Assembly: GCA_026709415.1 (NCBI GenBank) | Contig: JAPOSZ010000029.1 | Coordinates: forward strand, 1-64,000 | DNA from: Flavobacteriaceae bacterium | Lineage (GTDB): Bacteria; Bacteroidota; Bacteroidia; Flavobacteriales; Flavobacteriaceae | Reading direction: 5' to 3' | Length of the DNA: 64,000 nucleotides | Shown: positions 56,381 through 64,000 of the stretch, piece by piece | How the letters are laid out: each line of letters begins with the position of its first letter | Position numbering within the stretch: position 1 is the stretch's first letter | Translations under genes and position numbers: made by a program | The notes under the pieces: generated by a model | What the model was told of the DNA's origin: nothing | The model's database searches: none | What the model saw: only the letters and a program-made list of their open reading frames with translations

Positions 56381-57247
56381 TTATTTTGTTAGTCCAGCAA
56401 TTCCAGTTTGGTCATCTGGTGAAAGTTCTTGATTGACTATTTTCATTTTTTGGTTTAGGTCTTCAATAAAAACACTTTCGGGGTAATAACTGACAATGGA
56501 ATTGTATTGGGTCACCAAATTATTTAAACGTTCTTGTTTTTTACTTTCTACGCTGTTGATGGCTATTTCATAGGAAGATAAAAATTTGAAATAAAGAGAT
56601 TCTTCGCGAAAATTATTTCCTGGAAAAGAAGCAATAAAGTTGTCAAGAGAAGTTATCGCTGCGTTATAATCTCTAATGGTATAGTAGTTTTTGGCGATTT
56701 CAAATTCTTTCTTTTCCAATTTAATTTGAAGCTCGACAATGGCATTATTGGTATCATCTGCAAATTCAGCAGATGGAAAGTTATTGATAAAGAGTTGTAG
56801 TTTTTCAACTGCTTTGTAGGTATCTTCTTGATCTAAACTGAATTTGGGGGATAAATTATAATAGCACATGGCTTCTTTGAAATAGGCTTCAACCAGTTTT
56901 TGGCTCTGGGGGTATGATTGAATGAAATTTTCAAATTGATGTGCTGCTAAATAATAATCACCTGCATTATAATAAGAGTCAGCATACAAAAAAATGACTC
57001 TTTCTGCTTGGGGAGTTCCTCGGTATCGTGGGGCAACTTGTTCAAATAACTTTGCGGCCTTTTTAAATTCCGATTGGTTATATAAGATTTCAGCTTGTTT
57101 GTATTGTGCAGAACTGTCACCAGATGAGAGAAGTTTTTGAAAATCACTACATCCAAGGGTTAGAACCACACAAATCGAAAGGAATAAAGGCTTTGAAATT
57201 TCCGATAAATTCACGGAGTAAAAATAAAAAACTAATAGCTTATTCAA
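56381..57247 (-). CDS. bamD: outer membrane protein assembly factor BamD
   Basis: Outer-membrane lipoprotein of the BAM complex. The lipobox is VVLTLGC (Cys33 from the TTG at 57247), followed by about five TPR-like repeats: AEILYNQSEFKKAAKLFEQV, ADSYYNAGDYYLAAHQFENF, EAMCYYNLSP and YNAAITSLDNFIASFP. Start choice is uncertain. TTG 57247 overlaps the lpd stop by 4 nt but gives a long signal region; GTG 57214 would give a compact 22-residue lipoprotein signal. Confidence 0.92.
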   Translation of the reverse strand: MNKLLVFYFYSVNLSEISKPLFLSICVVLTLGCSDFQKLLSSGDSSAQYKQAEILYNQSEFKKAAKLFEQVAPRYRGTPQAERVIFLYADSYYNAGDYYLAAHQFENFIQSYPQSQKLVEAYFKEAMCYYNLSPKFSLDQEDTYKAVEKLQLFINNFPSAEFADDTNNAIVELQIKLEKKEFEIAKNYYTIRDYNAAITSLDNFIASFPGNNFREESLYFKFLSSYEIAINSVESKKQERLNNLVTQYNSIVSYYPESVFIEDLNQKMKIVNQELSPDDQTGIAGLTK

Positions 57248-58632
57248 AGGTGAATAACTTCACCGTATGCATCAGCAACGGCTTCCATGACGGCTTCACT
57301 TAAGGTTGGGTGTGGATGAATGGCTTTTAACATTTCATGACCAGTGGTTTCTAGCTTTCTAGCTATCACAGCTTCAGCGATTAAATCAGTGACTCCTTCC
57401 CCAATCATATGACAGCCTAAAAACTCTCCATATTTAGCATCGAAGATAACTTTAACAAAACCTTCTGATTTTCCAGCCGACTGAGCTTTTCCAGAAGCAG
57501 AAAAAGGGAATTTTCCAATTTTTAAATCAAAACCTTTTTCCCTGGCTTGTTGTTCAGTTAATCCAACAGAAGCTACTTCTGGCAAACAGTACGTGCAACC
57601 TGGAACATTTCCGTAATCCAAGGGTTCTGGATGATGTCCAGCGATTTTTTCAACACAGAGTATCCCTTCTGCCGAAGCCACATGCGCTAGTGCTGGTCCT
57701 TTGGTAATATCACCAATGGCATAATAACCTGGAATATTAGTTTTATAAAAATCATCCACCAGAATTTTATCGTTATCCACCACAATTCCTACATCTTCTA
57801 GTCCAATATTTTCTATGTTTGATTTAATGCCAACCGCTGATAATAAGACATCGGCTTTGATTTCTTTTTCTCCCTTAGGGGTTTTGACTTTAGCCGTTAC
57901 TCCATGTGTAGTCGTTTTGACATCGAAAACTTCAGACTTTGTGAAAATTTCCATGCCTTTTTTGGAAAAACTCTTTGCTAATTGCTTTGATACATCGACA
58001 TCTTCAACAGGAACAATACGATCTAAATATTCAATCAAAGAAACTTTGGTTCCTAGTGAACTATAGAAAAAAGCAAATTCCACACCGATAGCACCCGAAC
58101 CAACCACGATCATGCTTTTAGGTTGTTGTTTTAATGACATAGCATGTCGGTATCCGATGATCTTCTCACCATCCTGCTTGAGTTGAGGAATTTCTCGAGA
58201 ATGAGCTCCGGTTGCGATGATGATATTTGAAGCGGAAACTGTTTGAGATTTATTGTTTTGTATGATTTCTACTTTTTTATTGGGTAATATTTTTCCATAA
58301 CCATTGATAACGGTAATCTTATTTTTTTTCATTAAAAAGTTCACGCCCTTACTCATGGTTCCAGCCACACGGCGACTTCGATGGATGATGGCATTGAAAT
58401 CCGGATTGTATTCTTGGATCTGGAAGCCATAATCATCCGCCTGTTTCAAATACTCAAAGACTTGCGCTGACTTTAATAAAGCTTTCGTTGGGATACAGCC
58501 CCAATTGAGGCACACGCCTCCCAAATCTTCTTTTTCTACAACGGCTGTTTTCAAGCCGAGCTGGGAGGCCCGAATAGCTGTGACATATCCACCTGGTCCA
58601 CTTCCCAATACAATTAAATCATAATCGGTCAT
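57244..58632 (-). CDS. lpdA: dihydrolipoyl dehydrogenase
   Basis: FAD-dependent E3 component of 2-oxoacid dehydrogenase complexes. The 462-aa product has the FAD site VLGSGPGGYVTAIRA (about 8-22), the redox disulfide GGVCLNWGCIPT (Cys41, Cys46), the NAD site VVGSGAIGVEFAFFY, YAIGDIT and the C-terminal catalytic HPHPTLSEAV. It is the first gene of a colinear minus-strand run of ten genes, with a good -7 box just upstream. Confidence 0.96.
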   Translation of the reverse strand: MTDYDLIVLGSGPGGYVTAIRASQLGLKTAVVEKEDLGGVCLNWGCIPTKALLKSAQVFEYLKQADDYGFQIQEYNPDFNAIIHRSRRVAGTMSKGVNFLMKKNKITVINGYGKILPNKKVEIIQNNKSQTVSASNIIIATGAHSREIPQLKQDGEKIIGYRHAMSLKQQPKSMIVVGSGAIGVEFAFFYSSLGTKVSLIEYLDRIVPVEDVDVSKQLAKSFSKKGMEIFTKSEVFDVKTTTHGVTAKVKTPKGEKEIKADVLLSAVGIKSNIENIGLEDVGIVVDNDKILVDDFYKTNIPGYYAIGDITKGPALAHVASAEGILCVEKIAGHHPEPLDYGNVPGCTYCLPEVASVGLTEQQAREKGFDLKIGKFPFSASGKAQSAGKSEGFVKVIFDAKYGEFLGCHMIGEGVTDLIAEAVIARKLETTGHEMLKAIHPHPTLSEAVMEAVADAYGEVIHL

Positions 58633-58651
58633 TATCTCTTAAAAATATTCG

Positions 58652-58659
58652 CAAAATTA
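58652..58659 (-). promoter_or_regulatory. candidate -7 promoter box of lpd
   Basis: On the minus strand TAATTTTG matches TAnnTTTG and ends 19 nt before the lpd ATG. A TTGTTT lies about 20-24 nt upstream and may serve as the -33 element. It could drive the long lpd-to-response-regulator run. Confidence 0.5.
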
Positions 58660-58683
58660 AATAATCACAAGGTGCTTAAACAA

Positions 58684-59076
58684 CTAGTTTTTATGTACCA
58701 ATGAGGCGGAATTAACACAATACCTTTTTTTAGTTTGGGTTGGGCCATCATCAAACACATGACCTAAATGGACCCCACATTGACTGCAAATAATTTCAAT
58801 TCTATGGATACCAAACGAAGTGTCTTTTTGATATACAACAGAATTTTTAATGGATTGATCAAAACTTGGCCATCCACATCCACTATCGAATTTATGAAGT
58901 GAATCAAAAAGATTTTGTCCACATCCTTTACAGGTATATTTGCCAGGGGATTTAAAATTGTTATACTTTCCAGAAAAGGGGGGTTCTGTCCCTTTTTCAA
59001 TCAGAATCTGGTATTCCCATTTGGAGAGTATTTTTACCCAATCTTTTTTAGATTTTGCTTTTGGAAAATCACTCAT
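58684..59076 (-). CDS. msrB: peptide-methionine (R)-S-oxide reductase MsrB, cytoplasmic form
   Basis: Reduces methionine-R-sulfoxide in proteins. The 130-aa product is a bare MsrB domain without a signal peptide. It has zinc cysteines in CKGCG and CSQCG, HKFDSGCGWPSFD, HLGHVFDDGP and the catalytic cysteine in RYCVNSASL. The ATG at 59076 overlaps the upstream exported MsrB gene by 8 nt, so the two are translationally linked paralogues. Confidence 0.95.
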   Translation of the reverse strand: MSDFPKAKSKKDWVKILSKWEYQILIEKGTEPPFSGKYNNFKSPGKYTCKGCGQNLFDSLHKFDSGCGWPSFDQSIKNSVVYQKDTSFGIHRIEIICSQCGVHLGHVFDDGPTQTKKRYCVNSASLVHKN

Positions 59077-59587
59077 CGGTAGGTTTTGGAATAAATTCTA
59101 AAGCAGCTGAATTAATACAGTGTCTCATTCCGGTAGTTTCTCTTGGTCCATCATTGAATAAATGACCCAAATGACCACCACATTGACTGCATTTGAGTTC
59201 GACTCTTCGATAGCCTAGCAAATAATCTTCTCCTAACTCTAAGTTTTCTTCGATGCCTCGATCAAAAGAAGGCCAACCAGTGCCAGAATCAAATTTGTGC
59301 TTTGAATGATACAAAGCAGCTTGACATCCTGCACAGTGATAGGTTCCCTCTCCTTTGTGATCATTATATTTTCCGGTAAATGGTCGCTCAGTGCCGGCTC
59401 TTCTAAGCACATCGTAAGCCTCTGGGGTTAATTGAGCTTTCCATTGAACTTCAGTTTTACTAATCGGGTAGAAGCTTTCTTTTTTATGGGATTTTTGTTT
59501 CTGGGCATTGATACATCCATGACACAAAAAAGAGGTTATTCCTACCAATAAAATGGCACGCCATATGGAATGGAAGTTGGTTTTCAA
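59069..59587 (-). CDS. msrB: peptide-methionine (R)-S-oxide reductase MsrB, exported lipoprotein form
   Basis: A 172-aa MsrB with an N-terminal export signal (AILLVGITSFLCHGC, candidate lipobox Cys25), so it probably repairs oxidised envelope proteins. The domain has CAGC and CSQCG zinc pairs, HKFDSGTGWPSFD, HLGHLFNDGP and the catalytic cysteine in RHCINSAAL. The start is TTG at 59587. Compared with the downstream paralogue it retains GTGWPSFD instead of GCGWPSFD. Confidence 0.93.
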   Translation of the reverse strand: MKTNFHSIWRAILLVGITSFLCHGCINAQKQKSHKKESFYPISKTEVQWKAQLTPEAYDVLRRAGTERPFTGKYNDHKGEGTYHCAGCQAALYHSKHKFDSGTGWPSFDRGIEENLELGEDYLLGYRRVELKCSQCGGHLGHLFNDGPRETTGMRHCINSAALEFIPKPTDE

Positions 59588-59604
59588 TTGAAATAATCTC
59601 CAAT

Positions 59605-59612
59605 CAAAATTA
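59605..59612 (-). promoter_or_regulatory. candidate -7 promoter box of the msrB pair
   Basis: On the minus strand TAATTTTG fits TAnnTTTG and ends 17 nt before the TTG start at 59587. No clear -33 element. Confidence 0.4.
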
Positions 59613-59799
59613 AACTATTCCATAGAGGATGCTTTATGAACATATTTTTATAAAATAAATAAAAAAAAACTAAAATTTTGTTACGACAGATCGCAATGAT
59701 TAGCTCCAAGTATTTATTACTTTAGCCATCAGCTATATCAAAAGTTAATAAAATCAAAGTCAATGGGCTTTGATTTGAAAAATATCTAAATAACCCACT

Positions 59800-61125
59800 T
59801 TGAAAAAATTTAAAAAAGGAGATAAAAAGCTCATTAGGGCGTGGGCTACTTATGATTGGGCAAATTCGGTTTATGCTCTAGTCATCTCCTCAGCCATTTT
59901 CCCAATTTATTACGGAACTCTTCTCGATGACAGTGATACCATTCCAATTTTTGGAATGGAGATACGCTCGACGGCATTGATTAGTTTCGTTACGGGACTT
60001 TCAATTTTGATAGTCACCTTAATCACTCCCATACTCTCTGGGGTGGCTGACTACATAGGAAATAAACGGATATTCATGAAAATATTTGTTTATCTAGGTT
60101 CTATATCGTGTATTGGGTTGTATTGGTTTGATATTGAAAATATTGAACTGGGCATCACCTTTTATGGACTCGCATTGATGGGTTTCACGGGTAGTCTTGT
60201 TTTTTATAATTCCTATTTACCAGATATCACTTATCCGGATCAAATGGATAAAGCCAGTGCAAAGGGATTTACATACGGTTACGTTGGTAGTGTGATTTTG
60301 TTGGTTTTTAATTTAGTATTGGTCATGTATCCCCACTGGTTTGGTATTTCTGGTACAGAGAGGCAACAAGCATTAAAAGCAATGAAAATAGCTTTTGTAT
60401 CTGTGGGTATTTGGTGGGTTTTATTCAGTCAGATTTCATTGTATGCGTTGCCTAAAGGAATTAAAAAAGTCAATAAAATTGAAAAGATTTTTGTTAATGG
60501 TTTTCGAGAGTTGTTTTCAGTATGGAAGCAATCCAAACAGCTTAAAGGGTTGAATAGATTTTTAAGCTCTTTTTTTATCTATAGTATGGCCTTACAAACG
60601 GTATTAATTATAGCGGCGTACTTTGGAGAGCAAGAAATCAACTGGATCAGCGACTCTCAAAAAACGATGGGATTAATCATTAGTATTTTGTTAATTCAAC
60701 TAGTGGCGATTATCGGAGCCGAATTAACGGCAAGGGCTTCTGGAAAATTTGGAAATATTCGAGTTTTGATCGCATTGAACATTTTTTGGGCCATCATTTG
60801 TATTGCTGCCTATCAAGTTTATGACCCCATACATTTTTATATTATTGCGGGATGTGTGGGACTTGTAATGGGTGGATTACAAGCCCTATCGAGATCAACA
60901 TATTCTAAATTGATCCCTAAAACAAAAGACACCACCTCTTTTTTCAGTTTTTATGAGGTCACTGAAAAAGTGGGGGTCATTATTGGATTAGTCAGCTTTG
61001 GATTTTTAGATCAAATTACGGGAAGTTTAAGAAGCTCGATAACGTTTTTTTTAATTGTCTTTTTGATCGGTGCTATACTCTTATTACGCATTCCGAAAAC
61101 CATAAGAGTTAGTCTACAAAGCTAA
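59800..61125 (+). CDS. MFS transporter, UMF1/Atg22-like family
   Basis: A 441-aa integral membrane protein with about twelve transmembrane helices. The N-terminal motif LIRAWATYDWANSVYALVI (here AWATYDWANSVYA) is diagnostic for the UMF1 (Vps/Atg22-like) MFS branch. Other marks are LGITFYGLALMGF, SYLPDIT and GLVMGGLQALSRSTYSKLIP. The substrate is unknown; Atg22-type relatives export amino acids. The start is TTG at 59800. The gene overlaps the convergent GIN-domain gene by 17 nt at the 3-prime ends. Confidence 0.9.
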   Translation: MKKFKKGDKKLIRAWATYDWANSVYALVISSAIFPIYYGTLLDDSDTIPIFGMEIRSTALISFVTGLSILIVTLITPILSGVADYIGNKRIFMKIFVYLGSISCIGLYWFDIENIELGITFYGLALMGFTGSLVFYNSYLPDITYPDQMDKASAKGFTYGYVGSVILLVFNLVLVMYPHWFGISGTERQQALKAMKIAFVSVGIWWVLFSQISLYALPKGIKKVNKIEKIFVNGFRELFSVWKQSKQLKGLNRFLSSFFIYSMALQTVLIIAAYFGEQEINWISDSQKTMGLIISILLIQLVAIIGAELTARASGKFGNIRVLIALNIFWAIICIAAYQVYDPIHFYIIAGCVGLVMGGLQALSRSTYSKLIPKTKDTTSFFSFYEVTEKVGVIIGLVSFGFLDQITGSLRSSITFFLIVFLIGAILLLRIPKTIRVSLQS

Positions 61126-61807
61126 TTCGTCCAGATCCTGAAACTTTTTGATTCTGTTTATCAGGGGTTCCATGGCATTTGATGCTGCCTGATCCACTGA
61201 CATTACCGTTAAATGAATCACTAGCATATAGGTTTACTGAACCTGATCCACTGACATTAGCGATGGCTTTATCCGCTTTTAATTCTGATGCTTTTACAAA
61301 GCCCGAACCCGCCAAGGAAAAAGTCACACGGTCCGTATCTCCTGATAAAGTGATCCCACCAGAACCGGATACTGAGCCTTCAATTGAATCAGCATGGACC
61401 TTTAAATCGATTTTTCCTGATCCGGCAAGTGATAATTTCAATTGATCACTGGATAGCGTATGATTGTTTGAAATCTTTCCTGAACCACTTAATGCCAAGG
61501 CGTTTAATTCATCGATAGGGACCGTTACTTCTATGGCCCCTCTCCATGAGTTAGATCCTAAGTTGGATTTTCTTTGAATGGTAAGAGTCCCATTTTTAAC
61601 AGAAGCTCTAACTGCAGAGAGTTTTGATCCATCCAAAGTGATAGATCCTGGTTGTCCTTTTACGAGGTTGACTTTATAAGAACCAGCCACTTTAATAGAG
61701 TGATAAAACCCGACCTCCCTGACTTCTTTTTCCTGTTGTGCTTGAGATAGAGTTAACGGTCCAACGATAAAGGCTAAAACCAATAGTTGACCAATGAATT
61801 TTTTCAT
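61109..61807 (-). CDS. GIN-domain (DUF2807) exported protein
   Basis: A 232-aa protein with a Sec signal peptide ending SQAQ (about residue 24) and a head GIN domain / DUF2807 body. The C-terminal 140 residues form a repetitive beta structure in which GSG recurs roughly every 18-20 residues (ALSGSGKI, SLAGSGKID, SVSGSGGIT, SLAGSGFV, NVSGSGSVN, NVSGSGSIK, KVSGSGRIS), as expected for a right-handed beta-helix-like fold. Such proteins are abundant in Bacteroidota, with roles proposed but unproven. It is divergent from lon across a 403-nt gap. Confidence 0.9.
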   Translation of the reverse strand: MKKFIGQLLVLAFIVGPLTLSQAQQEKEVREVGFYHSIKVAGSYKVNLVKGQPGSITLDGSKLSAVRASVKNGTLTIQRKSNLGSNSWRGAIEVTVPIDELNALALSGSGKISNNHTLSSDQLKLSLAGSGKIDLKVHADSIEGSVSGSGGITLSGDTDRVTFSLAGSGFVKASELKADKAIANVSGSGSVNLYASDSFNGNVSGSGSIKCHGTPDKQNQKVSGSGRISFVD

Positions 61808-62210
61808 GTTTGATAATTTTTTAGTGAAATGAATGATAATTTGAGTTAATGATTAAAAAACCACTGAAATGCCATCAATTGGGGGCATATCATTTTTTGT
61901 ACTTTATGGTTGGACTTGAATAACAACTAAAATGTAACATCCGGATAAAATAATTCGACTAATCGTTTTGAAAAATGAATTTAGAATGGTTCCAAAATGA
62001 TTCGTTTCAAATTTTTCAATGACAATAATCAAACCATCGTCATGAAATGTCGATCAATTTCGTTGTATAAATGTCACCCACAATGACTGTAATTTGGAGT
62101 GGCACAACAATTGCATTTTTTTATAGTAGGCATAACAAACGAAGATTGGTTTGGCGATGCTAAAGATAAAAGTCAAATTTACTGACAATTTGACACACTA
62201 ATAAAGTTCA
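61808..62210. other. divergent intergenic region between the GIN-domain gene and lon
   Basis: No gene is seen in these 403 nt. A perfect 8-bp inverted repeat lies 16 nt before lon (listed separately). A weaker hairpin ATGCC (61869-61873) / GGCAT (61884-61888) is followed by ATCATTTTTTG. No convincing full promoter was recognised for either gene. Confidence 0.45.
62172..62194 (+). promoter_or_regulatory. inverted repeat upstream of lon, possible operator
   Basis: GTCAAATT (62172-62179) and AATTTGAC (62187-62194) are perfect inverted copies separated by 7 nt, a layout typical of a dimeric regulator site. It ends 16 nt before the lon ATG and would overlap a promoter or the transcription start. 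It does not match the CIRCE heat-shock operator. Function is inferred from symmetry and position only. Confidence 0.4.
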
Positions 62211-64000
62211 ATGAAAAAAACAAACAAGGAAAAAATAGAAACATACGTTTTTGAAGATGGACAGGAATCGGGAATGGCTGTAACAAGAAAAAAAAATGAG
62301 CCAGAGGCGATTGTCAAAGAAGAACCAGGTTCTAAAACGCTCCCCATTTTACCTCTTAAAAACACCGTACTGTTTCCTGGAGTGGTTATCCCCATTGTTG
62401 CTGGAAGAAAAAAAGCGATTCAACTTTTAAAACATGTGGATGAGGGAGATAAGCTATTGGGGGTTGTTGCTCAGAAAATCCCCGATATCAATGATCCAAA
62501 ACCTGAGGATTTAAACATCATTGGTACCGTAGCCAAAATTTTGAGAATTATTGAGTTGCCAGATAATTCAACGACAGTGATATTAGAGGGTAGGAGCCGG
62601 TTTAAAATTTTAAAAATGAATCAATCCGAACCCTTTTTTGAAGCTGATGTTGAAAAAACCCCCTATGCGAAGATAAAACATAAAACAAAAGAATACAAGG
62701 CCATCATTGACACCATTAGAGATGTCGCTGAACGGATTATAAAAGAAAGTGATGGCATTCCCACGGAGGCTTCAATCGCGGTAAAAAACATAAAAAGTGA
62801 TAGTTTTTTAATCAATTTTATTTCTGCGAATATGAATTTTCATGTAAAACAAAAACAGGAAATTTTAGAAGAAAATGAATTTCGTCAAAGAGCTTTAAAA
62901 TGTCTTCGTTTACTCAATGAAGAGCACGACAAAGTCATGCTTCGAAATGATATTCAATCACAAGTCAGAAAAGATATTGATGTCCAGCAGAGAGAATATT
63001 TTTTACAACAGCAAATGAAAACGATTCAAAAGGAACTGGGTAAAGAAAGTTTTGAAGATGAAGTCGAAGAATTAAAAACAAAAGCCAAATCTAAAAAGTG
63101 GGACAAAAAAGTAGGCGAAATGTTCCATAAAGAAGTCAGTAAACTGCAGAGAATGAATCCTCAGTTGGCCGAGTATTCAGTACAACGAAATTATTTGGAT
63201 TTATTCTTAGAACTACCATGGGGGGATTATTCAGTCGATAAGTTAGACTTAAAAAGAGCCCAAAGAATTTTAGACCGCGATCATTTTGGGCTAGAAAAGG
63301 TTAAAAAACGTATGATTGAGTTTTTGGCCGTATTTAAACTAAAAAAAGATTTAAAGTCACCATTATTATGTTTAGTAGGTCCCCCTGGTGTAGGAAAGAC
63401 ATCATTGGGAAAATCTATTGCTGAGGCTTTGGGTCGATCGTATGTTCGGATTTCACTTGGCGGGTTACACGATGAATCTGAAATTCGAGGTCACCGAAGA
63501 ACGTATATTGGTTCAAGGCCGGGTCGTATTATTCAAAGCATTAAAAAAGCTAAAACCAATAATCCGGTTTTCGTTTTGGATGAAATTGATAAAATTGGAC
63601 GTGGAACACATGGGAATCCAGAAGCTGCTTTTTTAGAGGTTTTAGATCCAGAGCAGAATCATGCCTTTTATGATAATTATCTTGAAACTGGATACGATTT
63701 AACCAAAGTACTGTTCATAGCGACAGCCAATAATTTAAATGAGGTACACAATGCTTTAAAAGACAGAATGGAAATCATTGAAGTTTCGGGATACACCTTA
63801 GAAGAAAAAGTAATGATAGCCAAAAAGCATTTGATTCCCAAAATGATCAAGGAACATGGTCTTACTTCTAAACAAATTAAACTATCCAATTCGCTCTTAG
63901 AAAAGGTCATTGATCATTACACGTTTGAATCTGGTGTGAGGGGCCTAGAAAAGCAAGTCGCCAGCTTGGTGCGTCATGCAGCCAAATCGGTTGCTATGGA
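62211..64000 (+). CDS. lon: ATP-dependent Lon protease (partial, 3-prime end outside the window)
   Basis: The first 596 codons of Lon, the AAA+ protease for damaged and regulatory proteins. The ATG at 62211 begins a lysine-rich leader, followed by the N-terminal substrate-binding domain (LPILPLKNTVLFPGVVIPI from about residue 44, seen as LPLKNTVLFPG). A coiled coil (QREYFLQQQMKTIQKELG) precedes the AAA+ module with Walker A GPPGVGKTS (390-398), SLGGLHDESEIRGHRRTYIG split as GGLHDESEIRGHRR, and Walker B VFVLDEIDKIG. The window ends within the AAA+ lid, before the Ser-Lys protease domain, so catalytic residues cannot be checked. Confidence 0.97.
   Translation, partial: MKKTNKEKIETYVFEDGQESGMAVTRKKNEPEAIVKEEPGSKTLPILPLKNTVLFPGVVIPIVAGRKKAIQLLKHVDEGDKLLGVVAQKIPDINDPKPEDLNIIGTVAKILRIIELPDNSTTVILEGRSRFKILKMNQSEPFFEADVEKTPYAKIKHKTKEYKAIIDTIRDVAERIIKESDGIPTEASIAVKNIKSDSFLINFISANMNFHVKQKQEILEENEFRQRALKCLRLLNEEHDKVMLRNDIQSQVRKDIDVQQREYFLQQQMKTIQKELGKESFEDEVEELKTKAKSKKWDKKVGEMFHKEVSKLQRMNPQLAEYSVQRNYLDLFLELPWGDYSVDKLDLKRAQRILDRDHFGLEKVKKRMIEFLAVFKLKKDLKSPLLCLVGPPGVGKTSLGKSIAEALGRSYVRISLGGLHDESEIRGHRRTYIGSRPGRIIQSIKKAKTNNPVFVLDEIDKIGRGTHGNPEAAFLEVLDPEQNHAFYDNYLETGYDLTKVLFIATANNLNEVHNALKDRMEIIEVSGYTLEEKVMIAKKHLIPKMIKEHGLTSKQIKLSNSLLEKVIDHYTFESGVRGLEKQVASLVRHAAKSVAM

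Overview
The window is one continuous stretch of a low-GC bacterial chromosome from the phylum Bacteroidota (Flavobacteriia/Saprospiria-like). Three things point there. Gene order is Bacteroidota-typical: rpmB-rpmG-DUF4295-ftsY-rimO, guaA-LysM-pyrG-yidC, and lpd-bamD-rpoZ-coaBC-DUF4835-recN-fabI. Shine-Dalgarno motifs are almost absent. Candidate promoters carry the Bacteroidota -7 box TAnnTTTG. Non-ATG starts, especially TTG, are unusually frequent.

Layout. 1-4.8 kb (+): ribosomal proteins L28 and L33, a 49-aa DUF4295 protein, FtsY, a lipoprotein amidase and RimO. 5.0-9.7 kb (-): a Pif1-like helicase whose C-terminus looks like a TerB domain plus a degenerate J domain, then a secreted M14 metallopeptidase. 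9.9-19.9 kb (+): BshC, GuaA, a LysM/periplasmic-binding-like protein, PyrG, YidC, MnmA. 20.1-24.3 kb (+): a secreted formylglycine-generating-enzyme-like protein, two exported (Tat-type) enzymes (Gfo/Idh oxidoreductase and TIM-barrel isomerase-like) and a nitronate monooxygenase-like protein. 24.5-28.6 kb: a methyltransferase, LysA (-), SucC and a small heat-shock protein.

28.7-31.7 kb is a mobile-element pocket between hsp20 and uvrB. It holds an intact tnpB bounded by near-perfect 25/26-bp inverted repeats, and a decayed IS5-family element whose 17-bp terminal inverted repeats are still perfect. UvrB and an ABC exporter pair (-) follow. 35.7-39.3 kb is a second gene-poor accessory stretch: decayed coding sequence, a small membrane/coiled-coil protein with 21-bp tandem repeats, and an unnamed protein with kinase-like motifs.

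39.3-47.2 kb is housekeeping: DapD-TsaC-Cca-CtaA (-), RuvX-Def-MazG (+), a DUF4861-like lipoprotein and AroQ (-), next to XerD (+) at 47.3 kb. 48.3-58.6 kb is a long minus-strand colinear run (Lpd, BamD, omega, CoaBC, DUF4835, RecN, FabI, CoaE, histidine kinase, response regulator), many genes overlapping by a few bases. 58.7-64 kb has tandem MsrB genes, an UMF1-type MFS transporter, a GIN-domain (DUF2807) exported protein, and the first 596 codons of lon, which runs off the window. I saw no tRNA, rRNA or CRISPR array.
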